Part shown: positions 1 to 12,519 of the stretch, in pieces
Position numbering within the stretch: position 1 is the first letter of the stretch
How the letters are laid out: each line of letters starts with the position of its first letter
Assembly: GCF_030272615.1 (NCBI RefSeq)
Contig: NC_081405.1
Span: 156,939,454 to 157,003,453 of the forward strand
DNA from: Cryptomeria japonica
Lineage: Eukaryota; Streptophyta; Pinopsida; Cupressales; Cupressaceae
Reading direction: 5' to 3'
Length of the DNA: 64,000 nucleotides
Notes under the pieces: generated by a model
Database searches by the model: none
What the model saw: the letters and a program-made list of their open reading frames with translations, nothing else
Told to the model about the DNA's origin: nothing
Translations under genes and position numbers: made by a program

Positions 1-810
1 GTGGGGTCATTTTATATGTTGCCTTGTTAGGAAGTACTACTCCTGGTATGAGATCAATATGATGACTAATATCTCTGATAGGTGGTAGGGAATCAGGCAT
101 ATCTTCCGCAACCACTCCTTTGTACCATTCTAGCAATTCTCAAACCTCCTTAGGTCCTACCTCACTCACACCCTTCTTCCTTTCTTCCTTAGGCTTCACA
201 ATCAAATAAAAACCTACTCCACCTTCCTCCTTTAGTGTATCAAGGAATTATTTTTCTCCTACCATCATCACACTAGATCCTACATTTTGTGGATCCCCTT
301 CTACCACTGACTATATCCTAAAGGTCACACCATCCTTTTGGAAAAAGTAAGCATTCTTTTCTCCATCATGATGAGCCTTTCTATCAAACTTCCATAGGTA
401 TGCCAAGTAAAAGATGGCAAGCACCCATTGGAAGGATGTCACACAAAATTTTATCCTTATACCCCCCAATACTGTACTCTACCCATGCTTGTTCATTGAT
501 GAGTATGTGTTGCCCCTTGTTCAACCAACTAACTCTATATGGACAACTATGGGGTATTCTCTCCAAGTTCAACTTTTTTACTACTTCCAAAGACACAATG
601 TTATCAGTAGACCCTGAATCTATGACAACCATACAAACCTTACCTTGAATCTTGTAGTTGACTCTGAACAAAGCATTTCTTTAGGGTGGCTCAATCTTCA
701 CTGGTTCCTTGAGAAGTGTCATCTTGATCATCAAGTTCTTTCCCATCTCTGATGTCATATTCACTTCAGGAGATGTCACACTCCTTGCATCTTCTTGAGT
801 CATAGTGGTT
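1..810 (-). pseudogene. gypsy protease, PR-RT linker and RT amino terminus (broken)
   Basis: The clearest part lies at 671-384: a retroviral-type aspartic protease with active-site Asp-Ser-Gly in VVIDSGSTDNIVS and the later HLLLGIPME segment. A frameshift near 390 moves the reading into another frame, where WKFDRKAHHDGEKNAYFF marks the conserved PR-RT linker. Further left, PPIRDISHHIDLIPG marks the RT amino terminus at about 85-20. At least three in-frame stops interrupt the linker, and another stop lies upstream of the protease near 680. The catalytic RT motifs lie beyond the left edge. The family is clear and the copy is dead. Confidence 0.82.
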
Positions 811-815
811 CTCCT
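811..815. repeat. Target site duplication of element A, left copy
   Basis: The bases CTCCT directly flank the left LTR and are repeated exactly at 8421-8425. This gives a 5-bp duplication typical of copia integration. Confidence 0.9.
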
Positions 816-2435
816 TGATAACTCAATGATAAACCACTAGTACCAAACCGGTACTGAGAGGGTGGGGTGAATCAGTACAAACACAAATACAGTCCAAAAC
901 TGGTTTGACAGAAAATACTCCGAATGACTGATAAATAGGGATACCGGTAAAACATAGTGCAACCAGTAACATCCAGTATAGCTCAATCAGTCATGAACCA
1001 GTCACTCAATAAGCTTTTCTCTTAGCTCAATACCACATTGTCATTATATTCTCATGCATAAACTAGTAAACTTAACCATCAAATCTTCACAACAGTGAGT
1101 TCAATATGTTTTATAGATAGGCATAAAACATAGAACCTTCATGTGCTTAACAGATAAAATAGAGCATCACAAGACAAAAGTATTACACATGAAACACATA
1201 TTTTTCATGTGGAAACCCAACTAGAAAAAACCACGGTGGGGATGAATACCCACAAGCTACTTTTTGAACTCTTTAGAAGTATACTCTATTAGGAGCCTTG
1301 TCCGATTAAGGATATTACAATAGGTTCTGGTAGGAACTGATCCTATTAAGGATCACCCGGTTAAGGGATACCTGGTTAAGGGTTAAACCCGATAGGGTCA
1401 CCTTGTTAAAGGATTTTAAGAACTCAATAGCTGAAAGGATCTCCTAAGCTTCTCTAGCTTCTCAGAACTCATTAGCCTCGAATTACCCGGTTAAGGGATT
1501 TGAAACAAGCTGATTAAGACCACCTGATTTAAGGGATTTTGAGTCAAGCTAGTTAAGGCTACCCTGTTAGGGGATTTTACAACTGTTGAAGTGGATAGAG
1601 ATCAATAGGTATTACAATGATCTGTTAACAACACTCAATGCTAATGCAAATCCGTTTAGGCTCCTCTTTTCCTTCTGCACATTCACTTTGCAGGTATCTA
1701 TCCTCTCCTTTGGTCTGGCAAGAATCACGTATCACTTTCCTTGGATACATACTCACAACTTTTGCCAACAACCTCAGATAAAAACCCAACATCAACCTTA
1801 TAGGAAACATATAAGTTGGTAGCAAAAACCCTAAACCCTAAACCTGCTAGGTTGAGTAATTCAAACGGTTTGATCCTAGCCATTGAATCATACTGCATTA
1901 AATGCACCAGTCCTGAATCGATCTCAAGACATTCTCCATCATCCATTATCCACCGTTTTCATGGCAGCTAATAACCCATCACGTATTATCACCGTTTGAT
2001 AGACTTTGCACATTCCCGAGGTAGATAGGAATAGTCATCTTCATGCAAGATCCTTCATGCACATAGAGCTTACGTGGCAACACAATCTATCCTCCATCAT
2101 ACTGCTAACTCATCACACAAAGATCACCAATTGAGTCACATAGACTTGAGGTACTCCAAATGAAAACCCCGAAGTGGAAGCTGCCTACCAATTGGTAGTC
2201 ATACAGTGCTTCCATGTGTTGGTTCCCATAATTACATGCCGATTCACTTTGAACAAATATGTCGCTTCACTTTGGCATATAAACCGGTTCACACATATGT
2301 CGGTTCCTCTCTCTTCACTTATCACATGTGTCGGTTCACACTATGCCTCATATTGACATTAATGACAACATACAATATCATTGTGTCTTCATGCCAGTTC
2401 ACATAAGGTTGATGCCGGTTCACATACTACCAACA
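816..2435 (-). repeat. 3' LTR of copia A
   Basis: It is 1,620 bp, the same length as the partner at 6801-8420. Read on the minus strand it starts TGTTGG next to the polypurine tract and ends TTATCA. The R/U5-like part carries the CCCACnGTGG-type block followed by a TTTTTC run, which recurs in the LTRs of C, D and E. Confidence 0.95.
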
Positions 2436-2454
2436 ATCTCCCCCTTTGGCATTG
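2436..2454 (-). other. Polypurine tract of copia A
   Basis: On the minus strand the purine run AAAGGGGGAGA lies directly before the TGTTGG start of the 3' LTR. It is the plus-strand primer site. The same context, including the preceding CATCAATGCC, occurs in elements E and C. Confidence 0.85.
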
Positions 2455-2639
2455 ATGGCAATATACAAAAGATATCTTCTTTGCTTCACTCCTTCTCCCC
2501 CTTTGACAACAATGCCAAAGTGGAGGTACAATCATCACTGTTTCATCATGCTGCTCCCCCTGAGGAGTAGCATCCATAAACACACCAATCAACCAAAGAT
2601 TTGTCTTTCTAGTACCTGACTGATGTGGAACAATCACTT

Positions 2640-5600
2640 TTAGTTCACCTCCTGAAGGGGCAATACCCCTAATTCACCTCTCAAATGCACAAATGTTGTC
2701 TTTGGGAGAGGCTTGGTGAATATGTCTGCTAACTCCTCCTTACTAGACACATGCTCCAGTGCAATCTCTTTATTCTGAACCTTTTCCCTTAAGAAATGAT
2801 ACTTAAGCTCAAAATGCTTGGTTCTAGAATGTAAAACCGGATTCTTTGATATATTGATAGCACTTGTGTTATCACAGAATATACTTACCGATTCAGACAC
2901 AGGGATCTTGAAGCCTTCCAGTACATGCTTCATCCAGATTGTTTGAGTGCAGTTCATGAAAGCCGCAACATACTCCGCTTCCACTATAGACTGAGAGATG
3001 CAACTCTGCTTTTTACTCATCCATGAGACCAGTCTACCACCGAGAAAGAATGCACCACTAGTTGTGCTCTTCCGGTCATCCACATTGCCGGCCCAATTAG
3101 CATCTGTGAATACTTTCAGATTGAATTTATTGTTGTATGGGTACCATAATCCATAGTCAATTGTTCCCTTCAGATACCTAAGAATCTGCTTGACTACACT
3201 CAAGTGAGATTCTCTTGGACTCTTCTGGAACCTTGTAGTGAGGCCAACTGCATGTGCAATATCTGGTATGCTATGCACTACATAATGCAACTTACCAATC
3301 ATTGATCAGTATTCCTTCTCATCAACCAGCGTGGAATCATCCTCCTTTGTCAATTTGTAACCGGTCACCATCGGTGTACTAACCAGTTTGCTATCTTCCA
3401 TGCCAAAAGTCTTCAACACTTCTTTGACATATTTGGACTGAGTGATGAAGATTTCATCTTTCATTTGCTGGATCTGTAGTCCAATGAAGAGCTTAATCTC
3501 CCCTATGAGTGACATGTCAAACTCTTTCTTCATCTCATCAACAAACTCATGACTCATCTTGTCATCTCCACCAAAGATGATGTCATCAAAAAAAACTTCA
3601 CAGATCAGAATCTGATCTCCTTCAGACTTCAAGTAGATATTGCTATCTTCACTTGTTCTCTCAAATCAAATCTTCACAAGATGGGAATGTAAGCGCTCAT
3701 ACCATGCCCTAGGTGCTTGCTTTATACCATATAATTCTTTATGTAGCCTACATACCATGTCACTGTCTTCAGATAGGGAAGACCCATCTGGTTGCTCAAT
3801 ATACACCTCCTCTTCAAGTACACCATTTAGGAATGTAGATTTTACATCCATTTGATATACCTTGAACCTCTTAAAAGCTGCATATGCAAGAAGCATACGA
3901 ACTCCTTCCAATCTGGCTACAGGAGCAAAGGTTTCCCCATAGTCTTCACCTTCTTCTTGAGCATATCCTTTGCATACCAGTCTAGCTTTATTCCTAATCA
4001 CTATGCCATCCTCATTCAAATTATTTCTGAACACCCATTTGGTGCCAATGACATTTTTATGCTCTGGTCTGGGTACCAAGGACCATGTACTATTTTTCTC
4101 TATCTGATCAAGTTCTTCTTCCATTGCCTTGATCCAATCTTCATCTTTATGAGCCTCTTTGAATGACTTAGGCTCAAATTCAGAGATCATACATGAGTTT
4201 TCTCTGATCTTTCTTCTAGTAAGGATTCCTGCATCCTTATCACCTATGATCTGCTTGGGATCATGATTCAACTTGACATACCGAGGAATGGTCTTAACTG
4301 GTTCTTCTTGCTTTTCTTCTTCATCCTCATCTTCATCAGTATCAGCATTCGCCGGTTTAGGAACACTGTTACTGGTACTCGTTTGACTGACAACCGGTTC
4401 CCAAAAGGTTGCAACCGGTTCATTTACAACTTGCTCACTGTCGGTTTCCTCAATCTTCTCAGAGGATTCATCAACTCTTACATTGATACTTTCCATAATT
4501 CTCTGAGTCTTATTGTTGTAGCACTTGAAAGCTTTACTCTTGGTGGAATATCATAGAAATATTCCTTCATCACATTTAGCTTCAAATTTTCCCTGATGTT
4601 CACTCCTCATGATGTAACATTTGCTACCAAATACCTTAAATTAGTTAACCATAGGTGTCTTACCAGTCCAATACTCATAAGGAGTTTTGTCCTTACCCTT
4701 TTTGATAAGTACCCAGTTTATAGTGTAGACTGCAGTGCTCACCACTTCTCTCTAAAAGGTGTGGGCAACCTTTCCTTGGATCAACATGGTTCTAGCTGCT
4801 TCAACCACAGTCCAGTTATTCCTCTTTGCTAGACCATTCTACTATGGAGTCCGGGGGGTAGACAGCTATCTCTTGATGCCAAATTCTTCACAATACTTGT
4901 TGAATTCACTAGAAGTGAATTCCCCTCCTTGATCAGTTCTGAGACATTTGATCCTTTTACTGCTTTCCTTCTCCACTAATGCTCTAAAAGCTTTGAATTT
5001 CCCAAAAGCTTCAGACTTGTCTTTCAAGAATGTGACCCACATCATTCTTGAGTAGTCATCAGTGAGAATCATGAAGTACCTATCACGCTGCACACTTCTA
5101 GTTTTCATAGGACCACATAAATCAATATGCACAAGATCAAACAAGTTGTCAGCAGTGAAAGATTTACCTTTAAAGGTTGAGGAAGACATTTTCCCCAATT
5201 GACATTCTCTACACAAGGTATTATCTGGTTTGCTCAGCACCGACAACCCTCTAACTGCCTTGATCTTACTAGCCTTCACAATGCTATCAAAGTTCACATG
5301 GCAGAACCTCCTATGCCATATCCAGCTATCATCAAGATTAGCCATAAGACATGTACTTATATTTGCATTTAGATGAAATAGGTTACCTTTAGTCTGCATG
5401 CTGGTGGCTACCAATTTACCATCTTTACCTTTGATTCTGCAAACTCCATTCTTGAATTGTAGAGTGATACCACCGTCATTTAGCTGGGCAACACTTAGAA
5501 GGTTGTGTCTGAGACCATCAACCTAGTACACATTGTCAGTACTACTCATTCCATTCAAAGAGATGGACCCTCTGCCTTTGACCATGCATGATGCATCATT

Positions 5601-6731
5601 GCCAAAGTGAACCACACCACCATCATACTCCTCTAAGGATAGAAACTTGCTCTAGTCACCAGTCATATGGTGAGAACAACCACTGTCAATGATCCACTCA
5701 TTGGAATCATCAAACCAGGAGATAAGAGCCTTCTTGTCTGCCACATCTTCCTTTATAGCAACAAACACAATGTCTTCATTCTCTTCATCTTCTGATTCCT
5801 CATCTGTGACACCTTCATCAACTACCACAAAACAATTTTTCCGGTTTCCTCCTTTGAATTTCTTGAACCTTTCCAGTTTATCCTTGTTGTCACTATTAGG
5901 ACAGTTCATAGCAATATGTCCTATCCGGTTATAGGAGAAACATTTCAAAGGAAACTTGTCTTTGTATTTACCGGTCCCTTTTGGAAATCTCTTGGCAAGA
6001 AGAGCTTCAAATTCCATCAGAAACTCTTCATCCTTCATTTCTCTATTCTGATTAGGTTCCCCACTAGTACTAGCCTCTTTTCCTTTTTTGTATGGTATAG
6101 CAGAAGCTTTAAAAGCTAATTCTATCTTTTGAATACTACCATCAAAACTGTTCATCTCATAGGCTATCAACTTGGCAATGATGGAGTCCAAGGACACCTT
6201 AGACTTGTCTATTGATTTCAGCTCCTGAATAGCAGCAACCCTTATTGCATAGACCGGCAACAGGGATCTCAGGACTTTACTTACCACAGTGGAATCTTCT
6301 ATTTTGCCACCTGCACTGTTTATTTCTCCAACAACTATTTTGATTCTTATTCCATATTGCTGAATGGTCTCTCCTTCAATCATCTGCATGTCTTCAAACT
6401 TTCTTCTCAAGCTCTCTTCCTTAACCTATTTTACATGCTCATCACCACCATAGATATTTTCAAGAGCATCCCATACCTCTTTGGGATTTGTCTTGTCTTG
6501 AACATCAATAAACTCAATGTCAGATAGACTACTGATGAGGGTTTCCATGACTTGCCCATTTTCTTGTATCTCTCTCTTTTGGTCATCGGTGAGAGTACCG
6601 GTAGGAACAACATATACATTTTCAACATAACTCCAGTGTTGAACACCCATGCTTTTGATGAATATCTTCATCCTATCTTTCCATATACCAAATTTTTCCC
6701 TATTGAACTTTGGACCTTCCCTCTTCATCAT
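2640..6731 (-). pseudogene. copia A gag-pol polyprotein (nonsense-riddled)
   Basis: The frame starts at ATG 6731 and ends at 2640, about 1,364 codons. The order is: Gag; a knuckle CFSYNRIGHIAMNC whose second Cys has become Tyr; protease DSGCSHHMTG; an integrase zinc-binding region ([15 protein letters not shown]); integrase with Asp in HIDLCGP and in [11 protein letters not shown] with [11 protein letters not shown]; and RNase H ending in ADIFTKPLPKTTF. Stops fall at 6426, 5652, 5523, 4866, 4752, 4641, 4551, 3666 and 3306, with two adjacent TAGs near 4840, all in one frame. The third integrase acid has become Lys (NGLAKRNN against the usual NGVAERxN), and the RT box is FFDD instead of YVDD. 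It is non-functional. Confidence 0.93.
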
Positions 6732-6784
6732 TTGGCTAGGATCTTTTCCTTAAGCGGTTAAGCTTACAACACAGAGGACCTGGA

Positions 6785-6798
6785 GCACTTTGATACCA
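6785..6798 (-). other. Primer binding site of copia A
   Basis: On the minus strand TGGTATCAAAGTGC lies two bases after the 5' LTR end. It is close to the usual initiator tRNA-Met complement TGGTATCAGAGC. Confidence 0.85.
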
Positions 6799-6800
6799 AT

Positions 6801-8420
6801 TGATAACTCAATGATGAACCACTAGTACCAAACCAGTACTGAGAGGGAGGGGTGAATCAGTACAAACACAAATACAGTCCAAAACTAGTTTGACGACAAA
6901 TACTTTGAATGACTGATAAATAGGGATACCGGTAAAATAGAGTGCAACCGGTAATATCCAGTATAGCTCAATCAGTCATGAACCGGTCACTCAATAAGCT
7001 TTTCTCTTCGCTCAATACCACATTTTCATTATATTCTCATGCATAAACTAGTAAACTTAACCATCAAATCTTCACAACAGTGAGTTCAATATGTTTCATA
7101 GACAAGCATAAAACATAGAACCTTCATGTGCGTAACAGATAAAATAGAGCATCACAAGACAAAAGCATTATACATGACACACATATTTTTCATGTGGAAA
7201 TCCAACTGGGAAAAACCACAGTGGGGATGAATACCCACAAACTGCTTTTTGAACTCTTTAGAAGTCCGCTCTATTAGGAGCCTTGTCCAGTTAAGGACAT
7301 TACAATAGGTTCTGGTAGGAACTGATCTTGTTAAGGATCACCTGGTTAAGGGATACCCAGTTAAGGGTTAAACCCGATAGGGTCACCTTGTTAGAGGATT
7401 TTAAGAACTCAATAGCTAAAAGGATCTCCTAAGCTTCTCTAGCTTCTTAGAACTCATTAGCCTCGAATTACCCGGTTAAGGGATTTGAAACAAGCTAGTT
7501 AAGACCACCCGATTTAAGGGATTTTGAGTCAAGCCAATTAAGGCTACCCTGTTAGGGGATTTTACAACTGTTGAAGTGGTTAGAGATCAACAGGTATTAC
7601 AATGATCTGTTAATAGAACTCAATGCTAATGCAGATCCATTTAGGCTCCTCTTTTCCTTCTACACATTCAATTTGCAAGTATCTCTCCTCTCCTTTGGTC
7701 TGGCAAGAATCACGTATCACTTTCCTTGGATACACACTCACAACTTTTGCCAACAACCTCAGACAGAAACCCAACATCGACCTAATAGGAAACATACAGG
7801 TCGGTAGCAAAAACCCTAAACCCTAAACCTGTTAGGTTGAGCAATTCAAACGGTTCAATCCTGACCGTTGAATCATACTGCATTAAATGCACCAGTCTTG
7901 AATCAATCTCAAGACATTCTCCATCATCCATTATCCACCGTTTTCATGGCGGCTAATAACTCATCATGTGTTATCACCATTTGACAGACTTCACACATTC
8001 CTGAGGTAGATAGGAATAGTCATCTTCATGCAAGATCCTTCATGCACATAGAGCTTACGTGGCAACATGATCTATCCTGCATCATACTGCTAACTCATCA
8101 CACAAAGATCACCGATTGAGTCACACAGACTTGAGGTACTCCAATCGGAAACCCCGAAGTGGAAGCTGCCTACCAACCGGTAGTCATACAGTGCTTCCAT
8201 GTGCCAGTTCCCATAACTACATGCCAATTCACTTTGAACAAATATGCCTCTTCACTTTGGCATATAAATCGGTTCACACATATGCCGGTTCCTCTCTCTT
8301 CACTTATCACATGTGCCGGTTCACACTATGTCTCATATTGACATTAATGACAACATACAATATCATTATGTCTTCATGTCGGTTCACATAAGGCTCATGC
8401 CAGTTCACATACTGCCAACA
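6801..8420 (-). repeat. 5' LTR of copia A
   Basis: This 1,620-bp LTR would have driven transcription toward lower coordinates. Its U3 end (about 8,410-8,150) holds about nine degenerate copies of a TGCCGGTTCAC-like motif on the plus strand (GTGAACCGGCA in element orientation). The same motif can be seen, more eroded, in the partner LTR at about 2,180-2,430. Confidence 0.95.
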
Positions 8421-8425
8421 CTCCT
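8421..8425. repeat. Target site duplication of element A, right copy
   Basis: CTCCT is identical to 811-815. The interrupted gypsy gag resumes immediately to the right. Confidence 0.9.
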
Positions 8426-9436
8426 CTCACCACCATGAGAAGTTGAGGCCTTCTCTGGACAATTTTAGGTCGAGTGCCCATCTAATTGCAATTATAACAT
8501 CTCATACTGGATAACTTGGATCCTCTCACTGATCCATTTATCCCACCTCTTCCATTAGGTCTTCTCCCATAGTAGCCTCCTTTGCTACTTGAGTCCCCAA
8601 CTTTCACTCCTTTGCTAGACTCACCACTAGACCTTCGGTTAGGACTTCTTCCTTGAAAATTGCCTCTACCTCTGAAACTTCTCCCTCCTTTACCTCTATT
8701 GCTCTGCTCACTTCTTCTTTTTAGTTTCTCTTTTTCCCTTAGGGCCAATTGAAATGTTCATTGTCTCTGGTACCAAGATGTTGATCTCCTCTTTGATGTT
8801 CTTCCTTAGGTCATTCAAGTACCTGGCCACTTTCTCTGACTCCTCTTCTTGTTTCTTTTATCTAAGAATGAGTTTATGAAACTCCTCTGTATATGCATTC
8901 ACATCAAGGTCCCTTTTTCTGAGGTTCTGCAAATTTCTATACATCTGCACTTCATAGTCAATAGGCATGAATTGTGCCTTGAATTTAGCCTTAATCCATT
9001 TCCAGGAGATTATCATATGCTTTCTCTCCTTAACTCTCTCCCCTTGTACATAGTTCCACCATGTAAGAGCAGACCCCTTCAACCTTTCTTTTTCCAACTT
9101 AACCCTCTTATCTTTAGGGATTTCTTTGTACTCAAAATGATTGGTGAATGCCTCAATCCAATCTATCACCTCTTCTACTTCCATACTTCCACTATATATA
9201 GGCAACCCATCAATGGTGTCCCTATTGACTGACCTCAAGGCATCTACAAATGCCCTATGATCTATAGGTATCTCCTCTACCTGCTTAGAGGATTCTCCAT
9301 CTTCTTTATCCCCTTATTCATCACTATAACTTACATCTTCCTTATCCTTAGTCTTTTTAAGTTCTTCAAGCTTGGACTCAAGCATCTCTACAATCAATTT
9401 CTTCATTAAATCTTGTGGCATACTCTTAGGAGGCAT
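8426..9436 (-). pseudogene. gypsy Gag polyprotein (capsid and zinc knuckle, broken)
   Basis: The frame opens at ATG 9436 (Met-Pro-Pro-Lys-Ser). A stop lies near 9316, the capsid core follows, and another stop lies at 8858. Capsid motifs typical of retrotransposon gag are visible: LKGSALTWWNYVQGER, KAQFMPIDYEVQMY and DVNAYTEEFHKL. A frameshift near 8,750 leads into an Arg/Gly/Ser-rich basic segment and a knuckle beginning CYNC. One more frameshift and a stop separate CYNC from the GHST...NCPEK half, so the CX2CX4HX4C finger is complete in spacing but split between frames. Copia A is inserted just after the finger. Confidence 0.85.
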
Positions 9437-9511
9437 TTTGTCAACCCATACTTCAAGCACTTCCTCTCACATACACTAAGACCACAACAACCAAGTGATC
9501 TTCAAAATCCT

Positions 9512-9523
9512 GCTCTAATACCA
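9512..9523 (-). other. Primer binding site of the gypsy relic
   Basis: On the minus strand TGGTATTAGAGC differs by one base from the tRNA-Met-type site. It lies three bases inside the candidate LTR end and about 75 bases before the gag ATG. Confidence 0.75.
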
Positions 9524-9526
9524 ATA

Positions 9527-10275
9527 TGATGAGGAGGCAACAAATCGGAAGGAGGTAACTTTGAACCAACCAATCTCTAAGGCTCACAGACTTAACCGGT
9601 AATCCCTATTCCCAATGATCCTTTCATAATCACCAAGTCATATAATGGTTCAATGACACCAAACAACACCTTGGAAAACCCCAAGGCTCCACTATGTCCA
9701 ATTACAAACAACTAACACTTCTCAAGTTCTTGTGTTACTACACACACCTTTGCATACATGACTGGGCTACAAGTAGACTATAGGGTTTGAATGGCCCACT
9801 TGACCAATTCAATACAACAATCCTTTGAGGGGTGTTCTCACAACACCTTAACACAAATGAAACAATATTTCATGGTTTGGTTCCACTGGAACATCAAATT
9901 TTGTCTGACTAGCCCACAAAACTGAACCGGTTGCTATTAGGCCTCCATTTGAAGGAATCAAGTGATAAATTTTGACACCCAGAGGATCTAGATAAACAAA
10001 TTATGATTTCAAATACCCTTTTGGGATTTATAAATAATATCTCAGTTTCCAGTACCGGGTCAACTGGCAGATATCCCATCCGGTACTACACTAACAGACC
10101 TAATAAGGCTATTAGACCTATTTGACTGAACACCTTTAACCAAATAGTTTGGTTCTCCTAATGGATGACCACCACTAACCATGAAACATTATGAAAACCT
10201 CCAAAATACTCTTCTACCACATTCAAACCTTTTCCTAGTGCTCTACCTCTCAATTCTCACGCATTGCACTCATCA
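9527..10275 (-). repeat. Candidate 5' LTR of the gypsy relic
   Basis: The LTR edge next to the primer site is clear. The outer edge is proposed at 10,275 because TGATGAG at 9527 and CTCATCA ending at 10,275 form matching 7-bp inverted ends, giving 749 bp. The partner LTR is outside the window, so the outer edge cannot be confirmed. Confidence 0.5.
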
Positions 10276-11130
10276 AACCGGTCTGTCACATAGAGATGTC
10301 AAACTTAGGTTTAGTTCTCCATCCTCTTCACCCTTTTGTATCCTCTTAATGGATTTTGGTAATGACATATAATATAGTGGTGTATCATCTCTTATAATGG
10401 TAGAGTGTTTAGTTAAGGATTGGTAGGCCAAAACCCATTATTGCAGTCAAACCCTAGGGGTTTAAGGGTTTTAGGCTACCTGGTAAAGATTTGCTTGTAG
10501 AATGGGGCAGCGATCACTTAAAGACTCCACACGAAATGGAAAAAAAAGGTAAAACAATATAATTGTAGGATCTATGTCATGAGAATTCTTAACAATCCAC
10601 CTTCAGTATGCAATCAATAGAAATTAGACGGTTTTTCCGAGTTTCCAACAATTCTTGATGCTTCAAGTTCCTTTCCAAATCAACCAACATAACCAACATA
10701 CATTCTTTGGTGTTTGGGGCCTTTAAAGGTGTTTACCAAATGAACTCAACCTCCTCCAACTATTTTTCATACCGACTAACTATTGGAGAATCATAACTTA
10801 CTAAAAGTATAAAATTGGCATGACAACAAATTGACAATATGACAACTTTTGCATAATACAACCAACTTAGAATCTAGACTATCATAGTCCCCCAAAATGA
10901 TTGTATTTGATTCTAAAACATGAAAAATGACTCAAATAGACTTGTGGTCAATTGATCCCTCAGTTTAGACCATTGTGACCCTTATTGACTCAATTTTCTC
11001 TACCATACCCTAGATGACAGTTTGATCCAAACATGGATAAAGTTGCCACACTCCTAGGACATTGAATTACAAAAAGGACCCATAGGGTCTTATTAAATTT
11101 CTTCTATGGTAATAGAAAAAAATCTTATTC
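10276..11130. other. Unassigned spacer between gypsy LTR and copia E
   Basis: No convincing coding sequence or repeat boundary is visible. It may hold more gypsy LTR if the proposed outer edge is wrong, or older unrecognised repeats. Confidence 0.4.
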
Positions 11131-12219
11131 TTGGTTCATGTCTTCATAGATAGGTGCTCCTACACCACTTGGTATGGCAGATTGGATAAGTATTTATTGA
11201 AGCTTGGATTCAATAAAGGTACTGCTGATAGTAATCTGTATTTCAAGATTGATCATGATGACATTTTGATTGTTGAAGTTTTTGTTGATGATATTATTTT
11301 TGGAGGGAATGATAGTTTGTGCAATAAGTTTGGTAATGAAATGAAGAATGACTTTGAGATGTCTATGATTGGTGAGATGAAATTGTTTTTGGGATTGCAA
11401 ATTACACAGTTAGATAAAGGTATTTTCATATCTCAATCAAAGTATGTGAAGGAATTGTTGAAGAAGTTTGGTTTAGATGATTCAAAGCCAATTGGTACTC
11501 CTATGGTGACCAGATGTAAATTGACAAAGTATGATGAATCCCCTAAAGAAAATTAGACCAGATATAGATCTATGATTGGTGGATTAATATATTTAACTCA
11601 AACTAGACCGAATATTATGAATCTTGTTTGTCTTGTTTCTAGATTTCAAGTTGATCCTAAGGAATCTCATGTTGTTGTTGTGAAAAGGATTTTCAGATAT
11701 TTGAAAGGGACAGTTGATTTTGATTTGTGGTATCCTAAAGATGATGATTTTACTTTTAGTACTTTTACAGATGTTGATTGGAAAGGTGATGTTGATGACC
11801 AGAAGAGTACTAGTGGTGGTGCATTTTTCTTGGGAAAGAGATTGGTTTTTGGATGAGTAAGAAGCAGAATGCTATTTCTTTATCTACTGATTGTTGTTGC
11901 TAGCAACTATACTCAGGTGGTATGGATGAAGTAGATGTTAAAGGATATCAGAGTTGTTTATAATGAGCCTACTGCTATATACTATGATAATTCAAGTTCT
12001 CTCAACATTTCTAAGAATCTGATGTTGCATTCCAAGACTAAGCATATATCAATCAAGTTTCATTTCTTGAGAGAAAAGGTGAATGAGAAGGAAGTTAGAT
12101 TAGAGTGTGTATCTACAAATGAACAAATTGCAGATATCTTCATGAACCCTTTTCCTAAAACTACTTTTTAGCATCTTAGAGAGAAGCTAGGGGTAATTTT
12201 CCCTCCTAATAAGAACTAA
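11131..12219 (+). pseudogene. copia E RT (C-terminal) and RNase H remnant
   Basis: The reading enters RT at TTWYGRLDKYLLKLGF and includes the active-site box FVDDIIFGG. A stop at 11,554 precedes SMIGGLIYLTQTRPNI. RNase H follows, with FTDVDWKGDVDDQKST, a frameshift near 11,845 and a stop near 11,932. It ends with the conserved tail segments SKTKHISIKFHFLREKV and ADIFMNPFPKTTF, stopping at 12,217-12,219. The 5' truncation, two stops and a frameshift make it inactive. Confidence 0.88.
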
Positions 12220-12519
12220 GATGCATGGATTTGCATCAGTCTAGTGGACTTCAAAGTCGTATCTTGTGGTTCAAATTGATAAGTGGTGGTTGCTACTCAG
12301 GGGGAGTATTCAGATGTTCAAATTTGGGGGAGAGATTCAATTCTATGAGTTTTGTGGTGCAAATATGTGCCTTTAGCATTGATGTCAAAGGGGGAGAGAA
12401 TCATGTGAAAAACTATCATCATATAGTACATCTTAGGGGGAGATTATTGAGAGTTTTTCTTTCTTTTTCATTGGTTTTTTTTCACATCATATGTTGCCAT
12501 CAATGCCAAAAGAGGAGAT
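12220..12519 (+). other. Purine-tract-rich 3' region and polypurine tract of copia E
   Basis: Between the pol stop and the LTR there are several short runs of the AGGGGGAG type (about 12,297, 12,326, 12,390 and 12,434). The last purine run, AAAAGAGGAGAT, directly precedes the LTR and is the presumed plus-strand primer site. Elements C and D have the same arrangement. Confidence 0.7.

Larger units (their letters stand above)
816..8420 (-). mobile_element. Ty1/copia LTR retrotransposon A
   Basis: This is a structurally complete element of 7,605 bp on the minus strand. It has two 1,620-bp LTRs with TG...CA ends, a tRNA-Met-type primer site, one gag-pol frame in the order gag, protease, integrase, RT, RNase H, a polypurine tract, and a perfect CTCCT target duplication. 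The domain order defines Ty1/copia. All recognisable gag-pol blocks lie in one reading frame and are interrupted only by stop codons. The LTR copies differ by several percent by eye, so the insertion is old. It sits inside a gypsy gag-pol. Confidence 0.95.
1..10275 (-). mobile_element. Ty3/gypsy LTR retrotransposon relic, split by copia element A
   Basis: In minus-strand order the sequence shows a candidate 5' LTR (10,275-9,527), a tRNA-Met-type primer site, gag with a CCHC knuckle, and then, across the copia insertion at 816-8,420, an aspartic protease and the start of RT running off the left edge. Removing A and one copy of its CTCCT target duplication brings the end of gag into line with the protease-proximal coding sequence, so the two pieces are one element. 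The gag motifs resemble chromoviruses more than Tat or Athila elements, which is an inference. Stops and frameshifts make it non-coding. The 3' half lies outside the window. Confidence 0.85.

Noticed and set aside
1586-2637. Short ORFs in the LTRs of A, also present at 7571-8391
   Set aside because: They are LTR sequence translated in chance frames and are not conserved between the two LTR copies.
2640-6731. Reassigned TAG codon as an explanation for the many in-frame TAGs in element A
   Set aside because: Catalytic residues are also mutated (FFDD, integrase Glu to Lys, knuckle Cys to Tyr), other stops are TGA or TAA, and element F in the same window uses ordinary codons and ends in TGA. Deamination decay explains the pattern.
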